Shown here: in pieces, positions 38,650 to 50,190 of the stretch | Position numbering within the stretch: the stretch's first letter is position 1 | Layout: every line of letters begins with the position of its first letter | Assembly (NCBI GenBank): GCA_025093985.1 | Contig: JACAAK010000009.1 | Coordinates: forward strand, 1,798,001 to 1,862,000 | Reading direction: 5' to 3' | Origin: Calvatia gigantea | Lineage: Eukaryota; Basidiomycota; Agaricomycetes; Agaricales; Lycoperdaceae | Length of the DNA: 64,000 bases | The notes under the pieces: generated by a model | What the model saw: the letters and a program-made list of their open reading frames with translations, nothing else | Told to the model about the DNA's origin: nothing | Databases searched by the model: none | Translations under genes and position numbers: made by a program

Positions 38650-40113
38650 GTGATCCTCCTTGATATTAGGATAACCGCGTCCACCTCGAATAACCCCTCC
38701 TCAGGGGAAATAGAAAGTGTTGCGAACAAGATCTCAAGCCTTGAGCTTAGAAGAGAGAACCTCATCCGTGAATTGTCCGACATCGATTTGCAATTGCGTA
38801 ATGAACGGGCAAAGCATAACAGTCTCCTCAACGGGCGGGCATCCGTATCACGAATACCCTTTGAACTCCTGAGCAGCATCTTCTTACTGTGCCAATCCGC
38901 TGGACCACCAAAACCATACTATTCCTTTGCTGTGGCCGCATCTCAAGTTTCTCGGCACTGGCGTGCAGTTTGCCTCGCAACGCCTCTCCTGTGGAATGAT
39001 ATTAACATCAAAATACGATCCCCGTTCGCACTCTCGCGACTGGAAGCTCATCTCACCCGTTCGGAGGATTGCTTTCTTGATATCTTTATTTATACGCCCG
39101 TGCGGAACATTGACCCGATTACAGCTCTACTTGCGTCCCATTGCCAGCGTTGGCGCAGGCTTTCGCTGATGACGGACCATGATCATCTCAACCCTATTTA
39201 CACCTGCCTTCGCGATTCTCTAACTCCTATGTTGGAACATCTTTCCCTTCAAATAGGGATACCCGAGGAACAAAATTCCCCAAGGTCCAAATATCCAGGA
39301 AACTGTCCCAAGATCCTCTTGCAAGGCGCGCCGTCACTCAAGTTCGTCCGTCTCGGCGGGCTGGCTCTCGGAAACCTAGCGCCCCCATCCGAAATGATAT
39401 CCACTCTTGATTTGGATGGTTTTGAAAAGTATTACATGGAGCCGTCCCAGTTTGTCGCCTTATTGGAATCCCTACCTTCTCTCGTCAACCTATCCCTCGG
39501 CCAACTTCACATGCACCACCCACGCGATCCGTTTGATGTCACAGGGCAAATTACATTACTACGGCTTCGGTCCCTCCGTATATGTGGGCCCTGCACGTCA
39601 CCTCATCTCGCTTTATCTCTTTTGGCACTTCCGTGCCTCGAATCCCTAAATTTGCACGAACTCGACAGTTTTCATTCACCTTCTCTGCCTTCCGTCAAAG
39701 AGCTTACCATTGAGTCCTGCTCTTTCGACGAGAATGCTGCAACAAACGTTCTTCATGCATGTCCCTCTGTCACCCACCTTACTATGGACTTCGCCAACTC
39801 CACTCTGTGCTCCATCATGACTATCCCTATGGATACAGCAGAAAATGAAATTCTCTGGCCTTCGGTAAATACTCTTACCATACGCGAACTGGAAGCTAGC
39901 GACCTTGCACGTTTTAGAATCATGGTCTACACGCGTATATCATCGAATCGGCCCTTTAACAAGCTACGAGTAGATCGACGGTCTCGGACAGTGCTCAGGA
40001 ACAAGCTTTGTCTGGATTGGTTCAAGGAGCAGATGGTGGTCGAAAACTGCGACCAGCCAGACCCATGGCCGGCGGGTCTTGGCTATGACGATCCCGCAGG
40101 CTACTATGCGTGA
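38650..40113 (+). CDS. F-box protein with leucine-rich-like repeats
   Basis: One exon of about 480 codons. A short coiled coil (SSLELRRENLIRELSDIDLQ) precedes the F-box SRIPFELLSSIFLLC and HWRAVCLATPLLWNDINI. The rest is a run of degenerate leucine-rich segments (PMLEHLSLQI, SLKFVRLGGLAL, LESLPSLVNLSLGQL, LRSLRICG, CLESLNLHELDS, SVKELTIESC). This layout belongs to the large F-box family of agaricomycetes, in which the protein serves as substrate adaptor of an SCF ubiquitin ligase; the substrate is unknown. There is no ATG near the open start. An acceptor at 38669 and donor at 38610 suggest a short upstream exon, which I could not complete. The start is therefore unresolved. Confidence 0.8.
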   Translation: MILLDIRITASTSNNPSSGEIESVANKISSLELRRENLIRELSDIDLQLRNERAKHNSLLNGRASVSRIPFELLSSIFLLCQSAGPPKPYYSFAVAASQVSRHWRAVCLATPLLWNDINIKIRSPFALSRLEAHLTRSEDCFLDIFIYTPVRNIDPITALLASHCQRWRRLSLMTDHDHLNPIYTCLRDSLTPMLEHLSLQIGIPEEQNSPRSKYPGNCPKILLQGAPSLKFVRLGGLALGNLAPPSEMISTLDLDGFEKYYMEPSQFVALLESLPSLVNLSLGQLHMHHPRDPFDVTGQITLLRLRSLRICGPCTSPHLALSLLALPCLESLNLHELDSFHSPSLPSVKELTIESCSFDENAATNVLHACPSVTHLTMDFANSTLCSIMTIPMDTAENEILWPSVNTLTIRELEASDLARFRIMVYTRISSNRPFNKLRVDRRSRTVLRNKLCLDWFKEQMVVENCDQPDPWPAGLGYDDPAGYYA

Positions 40114-40714
40114 TGGGTTTGTAACTGTAAGCATGTTGCTCCCCGGAGAACGTGATCGCTTAGAAGGGGCATGTCACGGATTTGTATAGTATGATTATGA
40201 TACTGTACTGAGCTAAGCGGCGGAAGCTGATGGACTAGAACAGCGTATAGATAGAGGTAGATATTTAGAGCTTTGTAATGACTTGACCGGACTGGGTAAT
40301 GCTTTCTGGCGGATGGATCAAATCACGAACTCGGTCGGTGTCCCCGGGAGAGACAAAGCTGATAGTGGCCCGGACTAAAACGCCAGACGATTGACAGAAA
40401 CCTCATGCTTTTTACAGAATTACGGAGACGGGGTGGAGGGGACGGAAGTGGAGGATCGGAGAGGGGTGCCGCTTAATAATGGGAATGGGGCTTAGCTAAG
40501 CTTTGAGTTGCAACACAGCAGTCAGCTCAGGTAAGCTCAGTCAGCTATGAATACTTCTGCCAGCGTCTGACCCCCTTCCCATCCTCCCCGTCGATTTATT
40601 GCATCTCTCCTCAGACCCGACTCTTCTATCTCCCCCCCCCTTGAATCCACCATCAGCTCTTAACCCTCGAACATCCCTTCCATCACAACTCTGGTTCAGG
40701 GTGGCTAAACTACA
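40114..40714. other. Intergenic region
   Basis: Pyrimidine-rich leader before the DsbA-like gene, with an 8-base C run near 40636. No gene seen. Confidence 0.45.
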
Positions 40715-41683
40715 ATGTCGACTCGTGTAGTCAAGTTAGCAGTAATAACTGATTTCGTAAGAACCCTTCTTCTCCTTTCCTACCGGCTCATCTACAATTA
40801 TCTACCACCTCTCCAGGTCTGCCCGAGCTGCTTCGTTGTCCAGCATGAATTGCTTGCAGCCATGTCCTATTGCAAAGACACCCTGCAACTTCCCATTGAA
40901 TTCCAATATCAGCACATGCCCTTCCGCCTCGTAGGCCCCAAATGCCTAAAGCCCGGGAGCACCATCGAAAGGATTAAGTTCTATAATTGCCATCTGGGCG
41001 AGGAGCGATCCGCAAGCCTCCGACAGTGTGTTACGAGATGGGGCGAAGAAAAATCCATTCCGATGTGTGTTGCCTAGTTCCTCTCCGCTCCGAACTTACC
41101 CTAAGAACCACCGAACTGACCGATCCGGTTACAGCACTTGGGAAGGCGTGATTGGCCAGACTACCTCTGCCCACCGCCTCTGCTCTAAGGCAGCGCAATT
41201 TTCGGGACAAGAGATCCAGCTGAAAATAATTAAGGCCATTTTCGACGCACACGTATTGGATGGCAAAGACATCTCGGATGCCAACATCCTAGCTGAGATT
41301 GCAGAATCCGTTGACCTGATGTCCAAGGACGAGGTCAGTCGCGTACCCATTCGTAGGACAATCTGCTGAAGATAGGAATCCTGGCAGGCTTTGGCATTCC
41401 TCAAATCTGATGAGCTGGAAGATGAGGTGAATAAAATCGCTGAAGCGGCGCGGGCGAAGGGAATCACCGGTGTTCCCGTCACAGTCATTGACGGCAAGTG
41501 GGCTGTCAGCGGCGGACAATCATCGGATGTCTTTGTTCAAGTATGTAGCCGATATGTGTCCTGCCAATCGTCATACTGAGCCCAGCACAACCCCAGATTT
41601 TCAAGAAGCTAGCTGCTACCGGCGCTAACACCGACCCTTCACACTTGCCCGGTCCTGCAATACCTACCCAAATCTGCGCTTAA
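40715..41683 (+). CDS. DsbA-family (FrnE-like) thioredoxin-fold oxidoreductase
   Basis: The start MSTRVVKLAVITDF is followed by an intron, then VCPSCFVVQHELLAAMSYCK. The CPSC motif at the start of the first helix is the redox pair of the DsbA/FrnE fold. After the next introns come a helical insertion (TWEGVIGQTTSAHRLCSKAA, IIKAIFDAHVLDGKDISDA) and the cis-Pro strand GITGVPVTVIDGKWAVSGGQ, typical of the family. The last exon gives IFKKLAATGANTDPS and a stop at 41681. No signal peptide is visible, so a cytosolic protein is expected. Substrates are unknown: the family covers dithiol oxidoreductases and glutathione-dependent isomerases. Cysteines suggest a redox role. Confidence 0.88.
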
Positions 41684-43415
41684 TCTGAGTCTCCTGCTCA
41701 TCTGTCCCGGCCTCTTGGTCCGACAGGCATGACTTATACCATGTCAATCATGCGGTTTGCGGCGTCTTGTGCCCTGAACTCTATTACATTTCCTTTCTGC
41801 TTCAAGCTCCTTTTTAGGTAGTTTTCTCTTCGTCGTCTGCCAAGTCTTTACCTACTCTTTGATATGTTCATCCCATTGTTTGTACCAACATGCGTGGCTG
41901 ATTTGTGGAATACGCCTTTGCTCTCAAGTCGGCCGGATCCAGAAGGTTTTCCTACTTGACCATAACCCATTATGAACTGAAGACCCACCCATCTTCCGCG
42001 AGACCATAATACCAAAATTATCAATCGTCACTTGCCGCCATAGAACATAGGTACTTACTTGAAGTCCATTACATATGTTGACGATCACCCCTGTCCCCTC
42101 TGCACGTTATGACTGCTGTTGGTGGGAGTCCCTAATTTGGCATTAAACCCGTTTTTTTTAATTAAGACTACCACAGTGGTACCCCGGCCCAGCGGAGGTT
42201 GAGCGTGAGATGCAGGGGCAACCTTGTTCATCGGAGTACGGGAGTAGGTACTGGCTAGGCAAGCAATGAGAAGGATATCCCACAAAACGGTGACGAATGA
42301 ATCGATGATAAAATCGGTTGATCAGAAGTTGAAGAGGTATGGTGTGGCTTGACATTCACATTATCCCAAAGAAGTGACCGAAATACTCACCAACATGCTT
42401 AATTGCCCCCGACTGTATGCAAAGTACACTTTCCCTTGGGAACAATGTTACTGTCAATGCTGTGAACATCCGAGATCGCCGGCCATGCGGCATCGACTTT
42501 GAATCGTTGCTCCTTGGGGAGTCTTTAACTCACGTTGGCTACTGATATAACGAGACGGTGAGAATACTGGGAGTGGCTCTGAAAGTCTATTTGAGGGGCA
42601 AGGTCAATTTCCTGGTTACTGGTTGAGCTTGGAGAGCTTGGCATGAATAAAAGTGTAATCCCTCACACTTTGTTGACGTTCATGCTAGGTCTTCTGAACT
42701 TCTGATGGGACGGGAGCCGGCACAGTCGACTCCAAGGAGCTAGCAGGAAGCTGGGAAAATTTTCCATTTTCTGTCGAACCAGTATCTCCTGGGAGGATGC
42801 TCTAATTTTTATTTCTTGCTGGAGCGCATGGAGTGCATGAGAAACAGAAGAACCATTCGCACTGAAGTAATCCTGCTTAGTTTGCCCTCAAACTTCGGCC
42901 TCCAAGAGACCGGGACCCAAATCCCAGAAAGGCGACTGCCAACGGTAGTACTGTCGCCATTTTTATACGTGATAATGTCAAATGCAGGGCAGGAAAAGTG
43001 TCGACGAATTGACCAATGGCATCTCCTGGTGATGTTATGTCGGTGTGGGGTGGACTACTGTCCGAAACAGATACCCGTTCGTTCGAGCTGGACACAATCA
43101 CGGCAAACAAACCTCCACGGAAACTGCGCATGATGTTAATGTAGTTCCCGACTTCTAACGTTGTCTTCATGCAACGCGATGAGCTCCAGGAGCTCCAGGT
43201 GTCGCCCAATGATGTAACCCCCCCCTGTCGATGGGCGCTTGGAGGAACCAATGACTGTCAGCGGCTCACCTGTATTAACTTTCCGCTACTCGCAAGTTCT
43301 CGGCCAAATTTCTACGTCTCCTCTGTCTGTCACATTGAGACCCCGAGGGACAGCATTCTTCGCAATGAACACATCCGCCAATGCGTCTCGTGCTACTAGT
43401 TTGACTGGGCGTTCC
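41684..43415. other. 1.7-kb intergenic region
   Basis: No supported gene. Scattered short open frames on both strands without motifs. A small tandem, gagctccaggagctccag, lies at about 43181-43198. Confidence 0.45.
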
Positions 43416-44422
43416 ATGGGCAGCAGCTTTCGGCAGAGGTCAAACCATCCTCGGCGAGTGCATCCCCATCGACACTGGCAATACGTCTGGATACCACTTG
43501 TCACCGCAGCTGTTTGGTTCGGTTCGTCGTGCCGGTTGATCTCGCATTACCTGTCGCTCATACTTGCTTTATTCGCGTGGAGGCATGCTTTGGGCTATGC
43601 TCATCGTCTGGTTGGCCAGTGGCAGGCCACGGTATGAAACTCAGGAAGGATCTATCGCCTATATCTCCGATATTGGTGCTACCTTCCTGAAGCCCCTCTT
43701 CGTAGCCGGATGTTCGGTGACAGCAGTGGGCTTCTTTTTGTGCCTTGTCGTGGAGAGGCTGCTAAGGCACACAGGACGGTGAATAAATTGCCACCTAAAC
43801 TTTCTCATCATGCTGATTGTCTGTTATATTCCCACAGACTGATACCCAACATGCGCCGACGGGAAAAAGCTTTTAGTATTTTGGCGATCCTGGGATCCTT
43901 TATTGGCGGTGTTGGTCTCATTCTCCTTTCTGTTTTTGACACGAAGCGGTTTACCAGCGCACACCGGATCTTTCTCCTCGTGTTTATGGTCGGTGTTGCG
44001 CTGAGTGCCATTTTCACGATCGTTGAGGTGGGTCTAGGCCATCCAGTACCTGTCAAGCGATTCATCTTATTGCGTTAGTTCTATTGGCTGAGCAAGGATT
44101 TCGCTGAACACAAAAAACTCAAACGTGCGTATGTTGCGAAGGCAATTATTGCTTTCATCCTTATTTGTTTGGCGTTTGCGTTTGGGGTAACCTTGTTCAA
44201 GAGCAAAGATGTCGGAGGTAGGCCATTGAAGGAAAATCTCCCTTCTGCGACTACTTAACCAATCTGAACACAGCGGTTTTGGAATGGCTTATCTCCTTCG
44301 GTTTTAGTTTCTACCTTCTCACCTTCTTTTATGATCTACGCCTTTCCAAAGGAGTTGCGGCCGGTGAGCTCACAAGAGAGAGACTCCGGCAAAATCCCAC
44401 TCTGGTACACAGGCATGTATGA
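43416..44422 (+). CDS. Sfk1/Frag1/DRAM-family plasma-membrane protein
   Basis: Start MGSSFRQRSNHPRRVHPHRH, giving a basic cytoplasmic head. Six predicted membrane helices follow over five exons: WQYVWIPLVTAAVWFGMLWA, PLFVAGCSVTAVGFFLCLVV, KAFSILAILGSFIGGVGLIL, IFLLVFMVGVALSAIFTIVE, AYVAKAIIAFILICLAFAFG, and VLEWLISFGFSFYLLTFFYD. The extracellular loop between helices 1 and 2 carries YETQEGSIAYISDIGA, the typical loop of Frag1/DRAM/Sfk1 proteins. The tail ends LRQNPTLVHRHV, stop at 44420. Yeast Sfk1 supports the PI4-kinase Stt4 at the plasma membrane and lipid asymmetry; this role is inferred. All splices are in phase. The 3' end lies 164 bases from the convergent C2 gene. Confidence 0.87.
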
Positions 44423-44585
44423 AATCCAAGATAATTATTCTTCAATGCATACACTATTAAATTTTACGCTGCATATTTCCTGTAGATCTCTTGATAATAA
44501 AATGGATTTTTATGGATTAGGTACCATCCATTTAGTGAGAATCCCGTCGGATTGCAATTCCCATGATCATTGGATGTCACAGATC

Positions 44586-46133
44586 CTAAGAGTTTAATTC
44601 TTTGTCCAGTTGGAGTGCCAATTCAAGGTCCTTCTGTTCTTGCTCTCGCCTTCGAGCTGCTTCTCCCTCTGTCCGTTTCAGAGTATCCAGCCTGTCGGTA
44701 TCCAATTGAAATTCCGGCTTCTGGTTATCAAGCGGGCTCGGCACTAGTTTGTGCTCGTACCTGGAAGGTAGAGGAAGGGGGTTCCGATGACGACTTTCGA
44801 GATATGGGTCCGGTTGGAGGGGTAGGGTCACATTATAGCTCGACTGATGGTGTCCATATGGTTGGTAAGGAGGGTTGGGTTGGGAAACAGACACCATGGG
44901 GACGGGAAAGGAGGGGATAGTAGACGTTCCTGATTCATAAGGGGCCTCGTTTGTGGTAAGGGGCGGGGGGACGGATAAAGCCGTATAATGTGGATAATTT
45001 GTCATGAGAATGGTTGGTAAATTCTGCGGAGGAATCGCCGAGGAGATCGTAGAAGCGGGAGTAGGCCCGGACAAGTAAGGGTTCGGGGTAGAGGAACTGC
45101 TGGTAGGCGTGGATGTACTCAACGACGGTGATGGTTGCCTAAGAAGTATGGGATCCGAAGGAGGGGATGGGGATAAACAAGCCCGATCTAGAGGCCGAGT
45201 GGTTGGTAGGGAAGCGTAATCATCTCTTGGCCTGAGAACTGAAGGAAGGGATCCCGAACTTGGAGGAGGAACCTGTGGCTTGGGTCTGGAAGCTCCACCA
45301 GGCATTAAGATGCCGGGCAGCATCAACATAGCTTGGCCCGGCGGATCTTCTGGAAGGGGCGGCAGTGCAGAATCGTTATTCTTGGGTGGGGGGTTTGAAT
45401 GTGGACGGGGCCATGGTGGTCGTGCCGCTGAAGTCGAATTTGGCGGACGATCAGTCGTATTCATGGGCATGGACTGAGCGGATAGGGTCTGGGAAGGTCG
45501 AGACAGCCGTTCCGATGGAGGTAACTTGGAAGGGCGTCTCACTAGACTTTGACCGAACGGAACGGCCAAAGAACTTGTAGAAGACTTCGATAAAGGGGCA
45601 GGCCTTGATGAAAAATAGGTCATCTCAAGGTATGCTTCCCCACGGACAACCCCGTGGATACCAAGACTAACCCAATCTATGGGAATGAACAGAAGTTTGG
45701 AGCAGGTCTGGTCAGGCTCCTGCAAATTGATCAATGTGTAACTCAACCATACCGTCGAATTCCCCCGTTCTCAGGGTTTCTGTGATATCAAGAACGCCTT
45801 TCCCCAGTAAATCATCACTCCGAGGTTCTTTCGCAAAACACGAAATTTCCAATTTCCTGGTCTTGTCGGAAGCAGCCCCCATGACACTGAACCGAAATTC
45901 GGCATCCCACACAGGATGCTGGCCGCCTTTGACGTCTACGTGGGTCTTCTTGTTGATACCTATATTTTAAAGCTCATAAGATGCTGGGAGGGGGAGCACA
46001 TGAGTAACAGAGGCCTACCATTAAAAGATGCTTGGGCAAAAACATCCTGCTTGTAGAAAGAGTGCTTGTCAATGAGATTTCTTGCTTTGAGGATGACAAC
46101 AACGAGGGTGCCAAGTTCAGATTCGTTAGACAT
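44586..46133 (-). CDS. Inn1/Fic1-like C2-domain protein
   Basis: An N-terminal C2 domain followed by a long proline-rich region, the layout of cytokinesis proteins Inn1 (budding yeast) and Fic1 (fission yeast). The start MSNESELGTLVVVILKARNL is the first beta strand. It continues DKHSFYKQDVFAQASFNG, INKKTHVDVKGGQHPVWDAE, ISCFAKEPRSDDLLGKGVLD and, after an intron of about 80 bases, DDWVSLGIHGVVRGEAYLEM. The downstream 330 residues are Pro/Ser-rich with several possible SH3-binding PxxP motifs (ARPPWPRP, LPPLPEDPPG). The end is a charged helix EGEAARRREQEQKDLELALQ. In yeast, Inn1 joins the actomyosin ring with chitin synthase; here that is inference. Three exons, no frame problem, stop at 44586. 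Confidence 0.82.
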
Positions 46134-46436
46134 TGTTGAAGGGAGGTATTGGCATACGAAGCTGCTTTTGAATGAACGGGGGCGATGAACGGTTGTATGT
46201 CCCAGGCCCCCAAGGCTATGGTGCTGGTGATGGGGGCTTGGGTGGTGACGGGAGCTGAGGCGCCCGCGGGAATCAGATGGAGCTGATTGGAGTGAACGAC
46301 CTCTCAAATAACACCGTGCAAATCATTTGTTGCAGGGTTTATATAATTCATAGCACTAACAAGAGTGACTTCGTCAAGTATCAGAGTAAAAGTTTACACA
46401 TCGGAGATAAGTCAAGCAGATAGAATAATGGGTCCG
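46134..46436. other. Spacer between C2 gene start and NIS synthetase A stop
   Basis: Promoter of the C2 gene; nothing else recognised. Confidence 0.45.
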
Positions 46437-48639
46437 TTAATGTTTTGAGACCTTCTCATCCAGTGCGGCGGGGGAGTACTGGACCATGTTCACATAAGGG
46501 CTGTAGACCATCTGTTCGCAACCATGTCAGAAACTGAAGGCAGCCAAAGGATACAGATGCATACGTCTCGGTAAGAATCTCGCATTCGCATTCGCATCAG
46601 GCATTTGGAGTTAACCCGCTTGTGCTCAGGATTCAGCCAGAGGTCCCAAAGCTTATGGTCGCGCGGAATCACGGCAGCTCATGTGTTTCCTCAGCATCTC
46701 CCAACCAACACCGTTCGTGTGAAGACCCAAAAGGCGAATCAACCGTTGGATATGGTTATGAACGAAGGTGTGGTAGAATTTGGGTGACGCCTCTTCTAGC
46801 GATTCGGTTATAACGCAATGCCCCGGGAGGAACTGGAAGTCTACACCGGTAGACTCCCGTAATGTCTTGGGGTCAATGCGGAGGCCGCCAAGGTCACGAT
46901 AAATGAAGCCTAAAACCTTACCAGTTGCAATATCGAACCGAACCACTACGTTTTGGGCGTGAGCCTCGAATGCAACTCCATTGTGAATTAACGCCGGCAG
47001 TAACGCCCTGCAGGCCACTTCAATATATCTAATCAAGAGGTTAGTAACACGTATTCCAAGGCCAGATAACGGCTGTACCGGTCGACGAAGGTGATCCGCT
47101 TTTCTTGCGTGTCAAGCCCGAAGAGATGTTCTACGGCGGAGACGCCAGGGGGAACGTTCTTGTGGCCCATCTCAAGAAGTGCGGCGACCACAATGATTGT
47201 CTCTCCCTCCTTCCGTTGGTACTCGTCCCGTATAACGGCGGTGAAATGTTTGGCGACGTCGGCATCCTGCGCTCGATAAACAGCGCTCTGGCCCTCAGGT
47301 CTCGATGTGGAGAATCTCTGGGTCGACCGCGAGCTTCGGGACGACCTCAGCGGAAAAGCGGGGTCCAAAATCGGCTGTGAAATGCGATATAGTCCGCAAG
47401 GATGAGGATATTTTGACCCCAACCGCCAATTTCAATGCCTTTCCAGGAAGATCGGGTAGAGAAACGGTCCTTTTTTACGACGGTAATTAGCCTGGGTATA
47501 TGTGCGGAAGCGTCCAAAGTTGGGCCCATACCTGATACTCGACTGCGCCAAGGCCGGCAGGTAAACTTCGGGTGGCAGTACCTGGGCGTCCTTGAACCGT
47601 TTGACAATGTTGTCGAGTTGCAGTTCATGTGCTGGCATGAACACGGAGTCTGGGTCACTGTCAAGCGTTTGCCCCGCCCTCGAGGCCGCGAGCTGGGCGA
47701 GGTTCTGGAATGTGTTTTCAAAACTACCAAGGGTGTCGACGCTCGATTTCGGTACACGAACAAACCGGATGCGTGGGTGGTACCAGTCGTAATCGGATCC
47801 AACAGACTCAAACATACGGGCACGATGCATCTGTGCGTGACCATCAGAAGCTACACATCGCTAAATTTGGGAAGAACATTACTGGATGTGTAGGGTGGCC
47901 CGCGACAAGACTTTGCTCAAATTCTATCGGCGCAGCGTTCAACGGTGGCAGTGCCGGAGGGTTCTCAAACGACATTTCTGTAAGTATTCAAAAGAATTTT
48001 AGAACATCCAGATTATTGACAGTACACAGCACTTGCTTTGCCACTCATACGAGCTCAGTAACTCTTTTTCAATTGTGTCACTGAGCGATTCTTGGATAAT
48101 GACACCTTCCACGAATTTTCGCCACAGGTGGGCAGGATCGTTTACTTCGACCAGATGTCGGAAGTGGCCCAGCTCCCAGGGCGGTGGAAGCAAACAGTCG
48201 ATGATAGCCTCTTCAAGATGATCCTGGGTAATTGAGAAACTATTGAGTAAACAAGTGATCCATATACGGGCAAGGTACGGACATAGTTTGTTTCTGAGGA
48301 TGTTTCCGATAGTTCATAAAATACAGGGACCATGTCCAAAGGATCAAGGAGACCAATTGAGCGTCCATGTCTGAAGGCAGTCGCCTCACCCAGCACCGGA
48401 GTGTGTTTCAGTGGGACAATGGCAAAGATGTCATGAGGTCGGAGGGATCGATGAAGAATCGGTTGTTCCGAGATGAGGTGAGTTGATAGAATAACAGCGA
48501 AACCTGCAGCGTCTGATATGCCAGAGAGTGGGATGTAATAAGCCCTTAAGAGTGATTCAGTGACAAGGCAAGATAGCAGACGCGATATGACAGCAAAAGT
48601 TGCGTGCTCAGTTGGAGGAAGAGAGTATCCCGAAGACAT
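46437..48639 (-). CDS. IucA/IucC-type NIS siderophore synthetase A, two apparent +1 frameshifts
   Basis: Family enzymes use ATP to adenylate citrate-type carboxylates and condense them with amines or alcohols, making NRPS-independent siderophores. The start is MSSGYSLPPTEHATFAVISR. The body has IGLLDPLDMVPVFYELSE, the hallmark GHPTHP (intron directly after it) followed by MHRARMFESVGSDYDWYHPR, MPAHELQLDN, DFGPRFSAEVVPKL, GHKNVPPG, NGVAFEAHAQNVVVRFD and YRDLGGLRIDPKTLRESTG. It ends MVYSPYVNMVQYSP and a stop at 46437. The C-terminal part matches the family's ferric-reductase-like FhuF domain. The frame breaks at 47297 (ACC then TGA) and at 46679. In both places one base less gives gap-free alignment to synthetase B. 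Intron positions match B. It may be a decaying copy, or the assembly may be wrong. Confidence 0.87.
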
Positions 48640-50190
48640 GGTATCGTTGTGGAGGTAATGAGAAGGAACCGTGGAGGGGTTTATAAACGTGCAATATCAG
48701 GGTGTGATTGCGAATTTGGAGAAAGGAAAAGCGGAATATTCTTGGCAAGGGAAGGGTGACCTGAAAAATGAGGTTCACTGGATGTTGCCTGATGATTCAG
48801 TTAACTGGAGAGACTGAAACCATTACCGACCCCCAAGTTGTCAGTTGATCCCTCCGATGGATCTCTCGTATGTCAATTCCCGCGAACGAGATCGTGGGGG
48901 TTCCCCCAAAAGCGGTAATCCTCAGCGTTCGTCGAACCAGACGGAGTCGACCTAACCCAACCGACCTCCGATCCTGTTCAGGATCAGGTTGTTGTATTTA
49001 GAGACCAGTGTGCTGCTGAGGTGCCGTGAGTTCGCAGTTATGAAAGTCCAAAAGGTAGCTCGCACCCCGAGGGGGTTGCGGGTGGAAAAAGTTATCTGAT
49101 AAGGCTGGGGTCTATCAACCGTTCCCTTTTTGGTCCATTGACGGGCTTCCAGACGGAATAAAGCCCGACTGAATCAGTCGTGCAATGTTAAGTGGCCAGT
49201 GATTCACACCTGGATTTTTGCGCTCCGCATGAACACTCATGCATAAAGGTCCGATTCACCCGAACCACAAGAAAAATTCCAACCGCTTATTATTAGACGG
49301 TCGGCCAATGCGAAGTTTTCAGGGACAAATCAAGCTGGGCGTTCTCATCGCACCGGCCTAACGGGTCTCAGTGAAAGTAGTCCTGGCAGACCATCAATTG
49401 CTCCAACGTATGTTAGTCTATTGGTTATAGTGAAGATGCCGACGGTCACGCGAAAAGTTACCACCTCTCATTGGAGTTAGGTACTCGACCAGGGACAAGG
49501 ATAAATCGAAGCGCTATCTCTCGATTTCATCGAGAACACCAATCTCTCATCAATCGGGGAAGTCGTGAGACGGGCTCTCTGAAACACGTAATTCCCACTC
49601 CCAGGAGATTCGGCACGTTGACAATTCCCACTACAGACAATGGGTTTGATAAGTCTGGAATATTAGCCGCTGTTTGTGTTGGGCTTATGCCTCCGTGCAC
49701 CTAAAAAAATCCTCTACCGGCAGCTTGGTGTAGCGAATCCAAGTCTAGGAAACGGAAAGTTGTCATAATGGGCTGGAAAATCACACATTGGTGTGAGTTT
49801 GGTTCTTCTTTGAGAACAGACTACTGAAAGATACAGCGATCCCAACTGCTCCATTGCGGCGGATGATTTGCTAACGGGGTCAGTAAGTCGACATGTTTAT
49901 GGCGTAGTTTGTGAATTGAGCTTCGATCCCGGAACAGCCTGCAGAGGCGAGCGCCATCATGTTCATTCGGTCAAATGAAAAGACAAACTTCCATGTGAGA
50001 GATGACGCCCCATTTTAGATGAGAGAACTGACTCAGGCTTGGCAGGTAGAGGGTGTTGCATATGCTCACCCAGGATACATCGAGGTGTACATAGTTCGAC
50101 CAATGAAGTAGGTGCCCTGGAGAAAATAAAGATACAGATCAAGTATTGAGGTAACATATTTAGGGATTTCCGTAAACAGAACGTGGTGAA
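48640..50190. other. 1.55-kb region between the NIS genes, promoter of synthetase A
   Basis: No gene seen. Holds an iron-repressor-type GATA site at 49092-49102 and a short inverted repeat gatcctg..caggatc at 48970-48985. Open frames are short. Confidence 0.5.
49092..49102. promoter_or_regulatory. TTATCTGATAA, consensus site of siderophore GATA repressors
   Basis: Contains ATCTGATAA, an exact match to ATCWGATAA, the site bound by the iron-sensing GATA repressors Urbs1, SreA and Sre1. The other strand carries a second GATAA. It lies about 455 bases upstream of NIS synthetase A and 1.1 kb past the end of synthetase B. A 9-base match is expected about once by chance in 64 kb, so position gives it its weight. 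Confidence 0.5.

Noticed and set aside
42877..43251. 124-codon minus-strand frame before the Sfk1-like gene
   Set aside because: No recognisable motif, no splice context, and composition like random sequence.
48961..48990. Inverted repeat gatcctg/caggatc as a transposon end
   Set aside because: Only 7-base arms, no target duplication and no transposase frame nearby.
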